Source of the DNA: Calamus simplicifolius
Lineage: Eukaryota; Streptophyta; Magnoliopsida; Arecales; Arecaceae
Length of the DNA: 64,000 nt
Assembly (NCBI GenBank): GCA_900491605.1
Contig: UESW01003904.1
Coordinates: forward strand, 1,673,654-1,737,653
Direction of reading: 5' to 3'
The translations under genes and the position numbers were made by a program. Positions 13,226 through 23,521 of the stretch are shown one piece after another; position 1 is the first letter of the stretch, and the number at the start of each line of letters is the position of its first letter. Under the pieces are notes generated by a model that saw nothing but the letters and a program-made list of their open reading frames with translations, was not told where the DNA came from and did no database searches.

Positions 13226-14556
13226 CGGCTAATGACTCCGAGGCCCCCACCGGTCTCGGGGTGCACTAGCATTTCCCCACCCCCGAGACCCCTTTCGGTC
13301 TCGGGGTGGGGTCATCATCTCTTGACCCCGAGACCCCCACCGGTCTCGGGGTGCATTGGCATTTCCCCACCCCGGACCCCTTCCGGTCTCAGGGTGGGGT
13401 CATCATCTCTTGACCCCGAGACCCCCACGGTCTCGGGTGCATTGGCATTTCCCCACCCCCGGGACCCCTTCCGGTCTCGGGGTGGGGTCATCATCTCTTG
13501 ACCCCGAGACCCCCACCGGTCTCGGGGTGCACCGGCATTTCCCCACCCCCGGGACCCCTTCCGGTCTCGGGGTGGGGTCATCATCTCTTGACCCCGAGAC
13601 CCCCACCGGTCTCGGGGTGCATTGGCATTTCCCCCACCCCCGGGACCCCTTCCGGTCTCGGGTGGGGTCATCATCTCTTGACCCCGAGACCCCCACCGGT
13701 CTCGGGGTGCACCGGCATTTCCCCACCCCCGGGACCCCTTCCGGTCTCGGGGTGGGGTCATCATCTCTTGACCCCGAGACCCCCACCGGTCTCGGGGTGC
13801 ATTGGCATTTCCCACCCCCGGGACCCCTTCGGTCTCGGGGTGGGGTCATCATCTCTTGACCCCGAGACCCCCACCGGTCTCGGGGTGCATTGGCATTTCC
13901 CACCCCCGGGACCCCTTCCAGTCTCGGGGTGGGGTCATCATCTCTTGACCCCGGGACCCCACGGTCTCGGGGTGCATTGGCATTTCCCCACCCCGGACCC
14001 CTTCCGGTCTCGGGGTGGGGTCATCATCTCTTGACCCCGAGACCCCCACCGGTCTCGGGGTGCACCGGCATTCCCCCACCCCCGGGACCCCTTCCGGTCT
14101 CGGGGTGGGGTCATCATCTCTTGACCCCGAGACCCCCACCGGTCTCGGGGTGCATTGGCATTTCCCCACCCCCGGGACCCCTTCCGGTCTCGGGGTGGGG
14201 TCATCATCTCTTGACCCCGAGACCCCCACCGGTCTCGGGGTGCAGGCATTTCCCCACCCCCGGGACCCCTTTCGGTCTCGGGGTGGGGTCATCATCTCTT
14301 GACCCCGAGACCCCCACCGGTCTCGGGGTGCACGCATTTCCCCACCCCCGGGACCCCTTCCGGTCTCGGGGTGGGGTCATCATCTCTGACCCGAGACCCC
14401 CACCGGTCTCGGGGTGCACTGGCATTCCCCCACCCCGGGACCCTTCCGGTCTCGGGGTGGGGTCATCATTTCTTGGCCCCGAGACCCCCACCGGTCTCGG
14501 GGTGCACCGGCATCTTCCCACCCGGGACCCCTTCGGTCTCAGGGTGGGGTCATCAG
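13226..14556. repeat. 90-bp minisatellite in U3 of the element 1 LTR
   Basis: About 15 near-identical copies of a ~90-bp monomer. Each contains the hairpin ACCCCGAGACC / GGTCTCGGGGT around a CCCACC loop, a second GGTCTCGGGGT arm, and a spacer CATCATCTCTTGA. It is extremely GC-rich compared with the flanks. Small one- or two-base indels between copies shift all frames, so the long open frames across it are artefacts. Confidence 0.95.
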
Positions 14557-14904
14557 CAATTGCATGCAGTTCAACCGTCGAAAGAAATGACGACTTCAGG
14601 CCGCACGACGCACCACGTGACTCTCAGTACGCCCGTGATTGCACCCCGTTACGGAGGGCCATACCTCATAACGGCGTATGGTGCATTGCATGTCCCTGTG
14701 CATGGCCATGCCTCACTACGGCGTACGATTCGCTACCACTTGCAACTGTGCTCGGTCATATCATCCGACGGCGCGCACTGAATGCCTTCGCGGCTGTTGG
14801 ACACGTATGACATCACGTCGGCAAGCGGTACGGGATGTCTCCGGCACGCGCAGCGATGGTACGATGGTGATCTTCCGAACAGTGAGATAGGATATTCGGA
14901 CAGG

Positions 14905-14912
14905 TATAAAAG
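14905..14912 (+). promoter_or_regulatory. TATA box of element 1 5' LTR
   Basis: TATAAAAG in the context ACAGGTATAAAAGCACG, about 250 bases before the LTR end, the normal place for the U3/R boundary promoter. The LTRs of element 2 have the related ACAGGTATAAGAACC, and those of element 3 have CCTATAAAAGGG. Confidence 0.7.
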
Positions 14913-15156
14913 CACGTGCTCGCACTGTAAGTAGGGATCTGAACTCTGGTTTTCTGAGCTTTCTTCCTCCCAGCAAAACCCTAACCGCCTCAGCTCTCTT
15001 CCGCTGAGCGGTTCTTTGTCTGAGCCCAAGTGACTGACTTGATCGTCGGAGGGTCCCTACCGGTATCACCGGTCTCCGGGGACTTTTCTTGCAGGACTCC
15101 GAGGAGAAGGACGTCCGTCTTCCCCGACGTTTGAGGAAGGTGACTTGGCGTCATCA

Positions 15157-15175
15157 GATTGGCGCGCCAGGTAGG
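15157..15175 (+). other. Primer-binding-type site, element 1
   Basis: GATTGGCGCGCCAGGTAGG begins immediately after the LTR-terminal CA. The equivalent position is GATTGGCGTGCCAGGAAGG in element 2 (minus strand) and GATTGGCGCACCAAGAAGG in element 3. Position and conservation mark it as the minus-strand DNA primer site; the priming tRNA was not determined. Confidence 0.65.
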
Positions 15176-15239
15176 GGGGTGTAAGAAAGACGTCGAACCA
15201 GCAGCTTACCTTTCTCTCTTTCTTCAAGATCTTGAAGCC

Positions 15240-16807
15240 ATGGTGACGACTCGGACGAAGGGAGTTTCAGCCGGTCGCGCTGGGGGGCAGCGCTGCGGGG
15301 CCGGTCCACCCGCGGAGGCCCCCCCGGCTCTCGCATCCAGTATTCCGGAGCCTCTGCATCTCCGGGGGCAGGGCCTTCTGCTCCGCAGAATGACGCTCCC
15401 GCGCCTGCTCCGCACAACTCCAGGAAGATCGACTCACTGCCCTGGCCACGCAGGTCCAGTCTTTGGCGGCGATGGTTCAGGGCCTGCAGCACCAGCAGGC
15501 GGCCTTGCAGCAGCCGGAGCCGAATCCGTCTGTCCCGGGGTGGTGCAACCCAGCCAGCATTCCTCCCGCCGGAGATCGCCGGTTCCTGCGGATCGTCGCC
15601 ACCGATCCCCGGCCAAGCCTCATCACCGCGAAGCCTCTAAAAGACCCCGGTCTCCCTCTCGCCACGCTAGTGTTTCTCCTAAGCGGCGGCACGGGAAGGA
15701 GGCGGAGCGCCCGCGCCGGCATCGCCGCCCTCGTTCTTCTTCCGAATCTTCGGGGAGGGCTCTTTGATGGCCGGATGCCTCGTCGAGCCGAGCGTCGACT
15801 CGAGGAGTGTAATCAGAAGCTGGAGGAGCTTAGCCGTCGGATCACCCACCTGCCAGAGGAGACTACGACAGTCGGCCTCCCTTGTCTCGCCGCATCATGG
15901 AGGAGCCCATCTCTACCAGGTTCCGCCTTCCTCAACTAGATCCATACGACGGGACCACGGACCCCCTGGACCATTTGGAGAGCTATAAGGTACTCATGCA
16001 AGTCCAGGGGGCCACTGATTCACTTATGTGCATTGCTTTCCCGGCCACTCTGAAGAAGGCTGCTCGAGCTTGGTACTCTCGTCTGCCGCCACGAAGCATC
16101 GACTCCTTCCGCCAGTTGGAGAGGGCTTTCTGGCCCATTTTGACGCCTGCCGGAAGATCCCGAGGGTGGCGGACAGTCTCTTTGCCGTTCAGCAGAAGAA
16201 TGGCGAGCCTCTGCGGGATTATGTTGCCCGGTTCAAAGAAGCAGCCCTGGAGGTCTACAACCTGGAAGACTCGGTGGCTACCCTGGCTTTGAAGCGGGGG
16301 CTCGCCCTTCTCGCTTCGCATATTCTCTTGACAAGAAGCCGCCGGGCTCTTACTCCGAACTTCTGATCCGGGCCCAGAAGTACATCCGGGCGGACGAAGC
16401 CGACTTTTCCCGGCGCGAAGCTGGCGGGAGTGCCCCAGGAAGCCGACCCAGCCGGAGCCTGCAGAAGTCCGCCCCAGGAGGCCCGAGCCTCCTCGCCGGC
16501 CAGACAACCGTCCTCGACCCCCTGCACCGAGAGACGGCCTTACACCCCATTGCTCGCCCCAATATCTCAGATCCTGCTCGAGATTGAAGGGGAGTCTTAT
16601 CTGCAGCGCCCTCCTCCCATCAACCCGAAGATCCCCCGGAACAAGAACCTCTACTGCCGCTACCACCGGGACCATGGCCACGACACCGACGACTGCCGTC
16701 AGCTGAAGAAAGCTATTGAAGACCTTATTCAGCGGGGCCACCTGGGAAAGTTCGTCCAGAGGAGTAACCCGGGAGCTCCTGGCCCATCAGCGCCCCGCCG
16801 CCGGTGA
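15240..16807 (+). pseudogene. gag: gag of element 1 (frameshifted)
   Basis: Start chosen at the ATG of MVTTRTKGVSAG; element 2 has a similar start at 36103. An Arg/Ser/Pro-rich N-terminal part is followed by the Retrotrans_gag core (about 15900-16310: LDPYDGTTDPLDHLESYK, then ARAWYSRLPPRSIDSF and the motif HFDACRKIPRVADSLF). A zinc-knuckle-like motif YCRYHRDHGHDTDDC lies at about 16653-16697. Gag forms the cytoplasmic particle that packages element RNA. At least three frameshifts (near 15760, 16130 and 16370) break the frame, so no particle protein can be made from this copy. Confidence 0.8.
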
Positions 16808-16956
16808 TCGACAATGCCCCGACGGAGAAGACGGTGGCGATGATTTCCTGGGGGCAGGAGGCCCGTCGAAGAAACCAAGGGGGGAGGGGGGAGCTGAGAC
16901 TGTAATTCCTTTTTTCGAAAAGGACTTGGAGGGGTTGTAAATAAGGATGATGATAG

Positions 16957-17455
16957 CGTCGTCGTATCCATGACGATTGCTAAGCACCCTGTAAAAAGAA
17001 TCTTAGTTGACAGTGGGAGCTCCGTAGATGTTTTAAACTACGATGCCTTTGTTCGTATGAACTTGTCGCATGATCTGCTTCGACCTGTCGCCACGCCTTT
17101 GATGGGGTTCACAGGAGATTCCGTGAAGGTTGAGGGGAAATCACTCTTCCCGTAACGGCTGGTACGGCTCCGTGCCAAAGCACTGTTCTCATAAAGTTCT
17201 TGGTGGTTCGTGTGCCCCTGGCATACAATGCGATCCTCGGGAGGCCGGGCTCAACCTCTTGGATGCCATCATATCCACCAAGCGGCTCCTCGTGAGGTTC
17301 CCAACCAGCAGAGGGGTCGGCGAGATGCGAGGAGAGCAGGGTCTACCGGCACTTTGCTATCACTTGGCCCCTAGCCCTCAAGAGACGGCACCTGCACCGG
17401 CACCTGAGGCGCTTGACCCGCGAGACTTGGAAAAGAGGGGGGAGCCGGCCGAGCG
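16957..17455 (+). pseudogene. Aspartic protease region of element 1
   Basis: TIAKHPVKRILVDSGSSVDVL contains the retropepsin-like active site (DSG where retroviruses have DTG). It is followed by the flap-like TPLMGFTGDSVKVEGK and, after a frameshift near 17150, the conserved NAILGRPGLNLLDAIIST block. In intact Tat elements this domain is fused to gag and pol and cuts the polyprotein. The frameshift means the copy is inactive. Confidence 0.75.
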
Positions 17456-17491
17456 GCTGCTCACTTTCCCCCTCGGGGAGGACCCGCGCGG

Positions 17492-18860
17492 ATGGTCCGG
17501 GTTGGAGCCTTACTTCCGGAGGAAGCTCGTGACCGACTCCTTACCTTCCTGCGGGTCAACGCGGACGTCTTCGCATGGTCAGCATCCGACATGCCGGGGA
17601 TTCCGGAGGAGGTGATTACGCACCAGCTCAACATCGGCCGGGGTGCCGGCCCGTCAGGCAGAAGAAAAGGAGTTTTGCCCCTGACCGCAGAAGGCCGTTG
17701 ATGAGGAGGTGCGGAAGCTGCTGGCGGCTGGCCACATCCGCGAGGTGCGTTACCCGACTGGCTAGCGAACGTCGTAATGGTTCGCAAGGCCAGCGGAAGC
17801 TGGAGGATGTGCGTGGATTTCACCGACCTCAACAAGGCGTGCCCCAAGGACAGCTTCCCGCTGCCCCGAATCGACCAGCTGGTGGACGCCACCTCCGGGC
17901 ATGAGACTCTCAGTTTCATGGATGCGTTCTCGGGGTATAACCAAATCAAGATGAGCCCGGCGGATGAAGAAGCAACTTCCTTATCACAGAGAAGGGATTT
18001 ATTGTTACAGGGTGATGCCTTTTGGATTGAAAAACGCCGGGGCCACTTATCAAAGATTAATGAACAAGGTCTTTGAGGACCAGCTAGGGCGCAACATGGA
18101 GGTGTATGTGGATGACATGCTGACCAAGAGCACCAGTGTGGCGGACCATGTAGCTGACCTCGAGGAGACTTTCAACAACTTGCGTCGGTATCGGATGAAG
18201 CTCAACCCCCACAAATGCGCCTTTGGAGTAGCAGCAGGCAAGTTCCTGGGTTTTATGGTGACCCAGCGAGGGATTGAAGCCAACCCCGACAAGATTAAGG
18301 CTATCCTGGAGATGAGGCCCCCAGCCAATAAGAAGGAAGTGCAGCGCCTAACGGGGAGGGTGGCGGCCTTGAGTCGTTTCATGTCAAGGTCGGCAGAGAG
18401 GTGCCTGCCCTTCTTTAAGGCGCTGCGCAAGATCAACGGCTTCGAATGGACGAAGGAGTGTCAGGGCTCCTTTGAGGAGTTGAAGCAGTTTCTCTCCACT
18501 CCTCCGCTGTTGTCCAAGCCTGAAAATGGAGAGGAGCTCTTTTTATATCTGGCCGCTTCCCCCGAGGCTGTCAGCTCCGTACTTGTGCGCATGGATGCCG
18601 ACGGGGCCCAGAAGCCAATCTATTACACCAGCAAAGTACTCCATGATGCTGAGACCAGGTATTCGAGAACCGAGAAGATTATCTTCGCCTTGGTGGTCTC
18701 TACTCAGCGCCTCCGGCCTTACTTCCAAGCCCATCCCATCGTGGTGCTTACGGACCAGCCCCTTCGAGCTATCTTGTCTCGCCCCGACACCTCCGGTCGG
18801 TTGGCCAAGTGGGCCATTAAGCTAAGTGAGTTCGACCTGTCCATCCGGCCAAGGTCAGCC
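17492..18860 (+). pseudogene. Reverse transcriptase and first RNase H, element 1
   Basis: Conserved RT blocks appear in order: DVFAWSASDMPGIPEEVITH, SWRMCVDFTDLNKACPKDSF, LPRIDQLVDATSGH, FMDAFSGYNQI, MPFGLKNAGATYQRLMN, and the catalytic YVDD at 18105-18116. The palm and RNase H continue through KEVQRLTGRVAALSRF and SRTEKIIFALVV to LTDQPLRAIL. The catalytic YVDD is intact, and most of RT with RNase H lies in one open frame from 17964. Frameshifts near 17650-17780 and 17970 cut the N-terminal part. Function in an intact element is copying element RNA into DNA. Confidence 0.85.
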
Positions 18861-18899
18861 ATGAAGTCCAGGTGTTGGCGGATTTCCTGGTCGAGTGTT

Positions 18900-19505
18900 C
18901 CTGGACCGAGAGGGATATGGAGGGGGTGCGACCGGAGGAGTGTGGACTCTCCCTCATCTGAGGAGGCGGAGGACTGGATCCTGCATGTGGATGGAGCGGC
19001 AAACTCTCAAGGAAGCGGAGCCGGACTCATTCTCGCGAGCCCAGAGGGAGACGTAGTGGAGTACGCTCTCAGATTCCAGTTCCCAGCAACTAATAATCAG
19101 GCGGAGTACGAAGCCTTGCTAGCGGGGATGAGGTTAGCTGAGGGGCTAGGCGCCGGGCGTTTGAGGGCCTTCACGGACTCTCAACTTGTTTCTGGACAGA
19201 TCACCGGGGAGTACGAAGCTAGGGACCCAACCATGTCCCGATACTTGAGCAAGGTGCAGTCCCAGGCGTCTCATTTCTCTTACTTCCGCGTCAGCTATAT
19301 CCCCAGAGCGGAGAATGCCAGGGCCGATGCACTGTCCCGTCTGGCCACTTCGGTCGACGGGACGTTGGGAAGGACATATGTGGAACACCTACAAGTCCCG
19401 AGCACTGAGGCCGCGGATGAAGCATTGCCGGTGGAGCAAGAGCCCTCCTGGATGGACGCCTACATCCGGTATTTGACTGACGGTACCTCCCGGAGAACCC
19501 GCTGA
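18900..19505 (+). pseudogene. Second (archaeal-type) RNase H, element 1
   Basis: A second RNase H follows the first: WILHVDGAANSQGSGAGLIL, then NNQAEYEALLAGMRLAEGLG, AFTDSQLVSGQITGEYEA and NARADALSRLAT. These supply the D, E, D, D catalytic set. A second, archaeal-type RNase H after the usual one is a known mark of the Tat lineage of plant gypsy elements. The frame is open here, but the segment just before it (about 18860-18930) is shifted: the expected 'QVLADFLVE' is out of frame. Confidence 0.8.
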
Positions 19506-19559
19506 GGCCAAGCTGCTCAGGCGAGGGCCCCGAGATTCTTGATGATGAACGGGAAGCTT

Positions 19560-20440
19560 TATCGGAGATCCTTCTCATACCCAGTTCTCAGTGTGTGGGG
19601 CCGGCGAATCAGATTACATCCTCAGAGAGATCCATGAAGGTATATGCGGGAGTCACCTGGGGGGCAGAGCCCTAGCCTACAAGGCCCTGCGCCAAGGGTA
19701 CTTCTGGCTGACGATGAAGGAGGACGCGGCTGAGCTTGTCAAGAAATGTGATAGCTGTCAACGTCACGCTAATATCCAGCGACAGCCGACATCTCACCTG
19801 ACCCCCTTGGTGGCACCTTGGCCCTTCGCCCAGTGGGGCATGGATATCCTGGGACCATTCCCCCGGCCTCGGACAGCGAAAGTTCCTCTTGGTAGCGGTG
19901 GATCACTTCACCAAGTGGGTTGAAGCCGAGGCCTTGGCCAAGATTACCGAAAGCAAAGTGAGATCTTTCTTCTGGAAGTCCATCATATGTCGGTTTGGAC
20001 TGCCGCGCACATTAGTCACTGATAACGGCCGGCAATTTGACAATGCGCCCTTCCGGGAGTTCTGCTCTGAGCTGGGTATCCATCAGAGGTTCACTTCCGT
20101 CGGGCATCCTCAAACCAACGGGGCGGCCGAGTGACTAATCGGATCATTCTCCAAGGGCTGAGATCTCGGCTAGATGGCTGCAAGGGGCGATGGGTGGAGG
20201 AGCTCCCCAACGTGCTATGGGCCTACCACACAACGCCGCGAGCCCCCACCGGCGAAACCGTTCAGCTTAGTCTTTGGCTCTGAAGCTGTTATTCCGGTAG
20301 AGGTTGGTGCACCAAGCCCTGGGTGGAAGCATACAACGAGGAAGGTAACCCTGACCAACTGCGAGCCAACCTCGACCTGGTGGAGGAGGTGCGAGACCGG
20401 GCGCGGCTTCGAACTCTCTTTCGAGCTTTCTCAAGCTCAC
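19560..20440 (+). pseudogene. Integrase of element 1, C-terminally deleted
   Basis: The HHCC zinc-binding region is visible (EIHEGICGSHLGGRALAYKA ... KCDSCQRH), then the DDE core: WGMDILGPF, TLVTDNGRQFDN and GHPQTNGAAE. Frameshifts occur near 19870, 20140 and 20270. The distal part (RWVEELPNVLWAYHTT and the following TGE..FSLVFGSEAVIPVE) is recognisable across frames. The coding sequence ends abruptly at about 20425, where LTR sequence begins. The enzyme would join element DNA to the host chromosome. Confidence 0.75.
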
Positions 20441-20612
20441 GGCTATTGCTCAGAGCACTGACTTGAGTATCGGAGGGTCTCCACTGGAATCTCTGGTCTC
20501 CAAAACTTTTTGTAGGCTTCCAGGCGCAAGAAGCTCGCCGGAAGATCCCGGGCTCGCTGGAGAAGGCGATCAGACGCTCGCAAATGTTTGAGGGGGTGAT
20601 CTGGTATCAACA
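20425..20612 (+). repeat. Truncated 3' LTR (R/U5 part) of element 1
   Basis: CTTGAGTATCGGAGGGTCTCC and the following sequence match the R/U5 module near 15030-15156 (CTTGATCGTCGGAGGGTCCC) and the corresponding parts of the other Tat LTRs. It ends in CA at 20612 just before GATGG. U3 with its minisatellite is missing from this copy. Confidence 0.6.
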
Positions 20613-21401
20613 GATGGTTTATTGATGTTTGGCTCGGGAAAAGATAAAAAAGAAAACCACTGCAATTAGATTAAGTAATTTTGTAACCGATCTCTAGGCC
20701 AGAAATTTGTGATGTAGGATCCACCAGCAATGGGCTCATTGGTTGAAAACCCATGCCATAAACCTTATGCGGCTAAGATCTCATTCTTTTTTTTTTTTTT
20801 ACAAGCAGGCGATTACACTAATCTAGTGCGAATTAGTCAGATAGATCTGAGTATAAAATTTACTGCAAAAAAGAAGAGTAGAGATCGCTCGGCCTTTAAA
20901 TCCATGATTCAGTATGTTGAACCACACAAGTAGCTACCCAATCCAAGATCTCATTCCTTCAACCTTTGACGTTTGAGGATTTAATGTGAACAAGAGCTTT
21001 TAGTGCAATGCATGTGCTAATGAGAGATCTATTTAATTGATGCTTTATATAACTTATATCAATTATTTTTATAAGAATTTATCTTATTTGTTTTCATGAC
21101 ATCCTGATTGACAGTCAAACAAGGGATGGTAAATCTAAATAAAAAAAAGTTAAGGGATGGAGATGGCAGCCCACTTAATTATAAATTATTCGATCAAACT
21201 ATCTTTTGCATTCCATTATTTTTTTTAAAGGTAAAAAAAAATATTGTAAAAAGTTACATAGACCAATAATGTGTTGACAAAAAAGCCATCATCATACGCT
21301 CCATTTCCGATGTCTTGCCCACTATGGATATTTCCGGCTGTCTTGCCCACCATGGATTATGACTTTCCTTCAAGAGTTTATGTCAAAGACCTCCTTGACA
21401 T
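20613..21401. other. Remainder of duplicated segment copy 2, no gene seen
   Basis: 20690-20720 matches copy 1 (GGCCAGAAATTTGTGATRT, compare about 4395-4415), showing that element 1 inserted inside this block. The rest is AT-rich with a poly-T run at about 20787; nothing coding was recognised. Confidence 0.5.
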
Positions 21402-21855
21402 GGTTTGTCATCGAGATTCTGATGGATTGATAATTACGGCCGATGAGTTTGATTTTCTTATCATACTGTTTATCGAGTTATATACGGTATGGGCTGGCAT
21501 ATCTTATGCTATTTATAGTCTGGATTTTTGCCATCTTATTATTGAGGATGACTCTACTACAGTGGTGTGTTGGCTTCGACAGGACTCCGGCGACCCTTTG
21601 TCTTCTAACCCTTTGCTATGTGACATCAAGTCTCTGCTTCATCAGGCTTTCAGAGTCCAGGTTCGGTATATTTACTGAAAAGCTAACTCAGCGGCTGATT
21701 GGATAGCTGCCCGGATGGTCCAGCACTCTGATTTTTGGTCCTGAAAACCGGATGATTTATGTCCTATAGTCTTATATCAGATATTGTACTCTGACATGTC
21801 GGCTTGACTCACGCTAAACTGGTGTGATCGCTCATTTGTAACAAAAAAAAAAAAA
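21402..21855 (+). mobile_element. 5'-truncated L1-type LINE (RNase H end) with 17-bp target duplication
   Basis: The translation contains the plant LINE/RVT_3-type RNase H C-terminus: AVWAGISYAIYSLDFCHLII, DSTTVVCWLRQDSGD, LLCDIKSLLHQAF and, after one stop, KANSAADWIAARM. The usual IVEGDS motif reads IIEDDS. The element ends in a poly-A tail (21842-21858). The 17-base sequence AAAGACCTCCTTGACAT lies directly before it (21385-21401) and again at 21856-21872 (sharing up to three A with the tail). This is a textbook target-primed insertion: only the last ~450 bases integrated, so no enzyme is encoded. Confidence 0.85.
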
Positions 21856-21872
21856 AAAGACCTCCTTGACAT

Positions 21873-23521
21873 AAAATTGTTAGTAGAACACAACTACCAT
21901 TCATGCTTACATACAATGATCACATAAAGCCTACAACTACTTCAAATCTTATTCAAAAATTTAATAAATACTATTATAGTTAATGTATTTCTTTTATCTA
22001 AAATTTAATAATTATCATTAACTATGTTAATGTATTTTCTTTCATCCTAGGAAGTTTTTATGTTTTTAAATTTTAGAGTAAATTATATGTTTTTCTCATA
22101 CGGATTTTAAGTTAGAGATTTAGTGATAATATTGAGGATTTATATTCACAAGAGATAGATAATATTGAATATATATTACTCTAATTTTTGATGTGTATCA
22201 ATCAAAATTTAATAAACTATTGATTTTAATAATAATAGATTATAAATATAATTTAGATAAGAGAGTTATTTGTTTAAAGAAATGCAGATATTTTGCTGGT
22301 CTATAAAATTTTCAGAATATGGCTAATATAGTTAACTAGGTTTTATTGGGAGAACTAGGTTTTTATTTCAGTATATGAACACATCTCTTTGCGGCAACAT
22401 GATCCAATGAGCAATCCGATGATTCAACAAATTTAGATAATTACTATAAATTCTCATCCCCATATTTTCTTAATATCATTTTTTTTTCCTGTTTAGGATA
22501 GCCTTTTTCTCTCTGCTAGTCCTTTTAATATGATTTTTTTCACTCTTTTTTTTTCTATATTACTACAATATTTTTTTACTTTTTCTTAACATACATGCTT
22601 TCAATTCTTAATATTTAAAATTTACGTACATCATGCACTTAAAAAATCATATTTCCCATTTATTGAACCTAGGCCGGCAGATGACAACAGTCAGAAGCTT
22701 ATTCTCCTCAAGCAACGCGGAACATATAAATGAAGCACGGTATTTGCTGTCAATTTTCACCAATATATTTGCTATCAATTTTCACCAATATCTCAGACAA
22801 TTTCCATCAACATGCTCACCTTAAGAAATCAGAAAATAAAAACGACTGTCAATTGCCATCAATACATTATGTAGTTTTACAATATAATTGCTATAATTTA
22901 TTTATTATGAAGCATTAAATAAACGTAAACTATATAACATAATCGAATTTTTATTATCATATATATTTAATGAATTTTTCTCACACAAAAAGTAAATTTT
23001 ATAGTAATTTTTATGATGTTTTGGTTTATTGTAAGTGGTCCTTTGTATGTGCTCACCTTAACCAATGTAGAAAATTTGTTGTCAATTTTCACCATCATCT
23101 TCACGTAGTTTTACAATATATTCACTATAATTTATTTATCTTATAACACAATAAAGTGTTAAATAAATTAAACTATATAACATTAATTGAATCCTATCAT
23201 GCATATTTAATGAATCGTTTCCACACAAAACATAAATTTTATGGTAAATTTCGCTTGTTGTGAGTTGTGCTGCAAATCAACGCATAAAGGCTTGTATGGG
23301 TGTTGTAAGGCTATATATATATATATATATAAAAGGATGATCCTGAACATCATCACTACAATCGTATGATGAGCAAGGTTTGTTAGGTGGTTAAGGGGCC
23401 GTATGATGGGTTTGATTGAAGTGTATGAAAAAAAAAAAAAAAAACATTAGACAACAACTGATCTGACGAGCAACGTATCAGCACATATGAGTACATGTAT
23501 TAATATTGTATGATGGGTTAC
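21873..23521. other. AT-rich end of duplicated segment copy 2
   Basis: Non-coding. It continues the similarity to copy 1 (5680-5790 and 6400-7130) and contains an (AT)n run at about 23312-23331 and poly-A at 23428-23444. Local tandem copies of a block ending GTATGRTGGG occur near 23400 and 23515, as they do near 6992 and 7131. Confidence 0.5.

Larger units (their letters stand above)
13185..20612 (+). mobile_element. Tat-lineage Ty3/gypsy retrotransposon, element 1 (3' deleted)
   Basis: The element has a 5' LTR ending in CA at 15156, a primer-binding-type region GATTGGCGCGCCAGGTAGG, then gag, protease, reverse transcriptase, RNase H, a second RNase H and integrase. The 3' side jumps from the integrase region directly into R/U5-like LTR sequence at about 20425-20612, so the end of the internal region and the 3' LTR U3 have been lost. 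The left edge is inferred from a TGATATGAC start resembling TGATGTGAC of element 3. The flanking five bases (GAACC, GATGG) do not match, so no target duplication is claimed. Confidence 0.75.
7130..23521. repeat. Copy 2 of the ~5 kb duplication, split by insertions
   Basis: Colinear with copy 1, but expanded to about 16 kb by a MITE-like element (about 9328-10090), a foldback element (about 10680-11410), Tat element 1 (about 13185-20612) and a LINE fragment (21402-21855). An additional related stretch at about 10200-10545 resembles 21905-22215, so the family has more than two local copies. Apart from the insertions it holds no recognisable gene. 8800-9320 and 11420-12560 are AT-rich and show nothing identifiable. 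Confidence 0.55.

Noticed and set aside
13890..14810. 306-codon open frame in the GC-rich array
   Set aside because: It is produced by the 90-bp minisatellite, which is open in several frames on both strands; no start context or recognisable domain.
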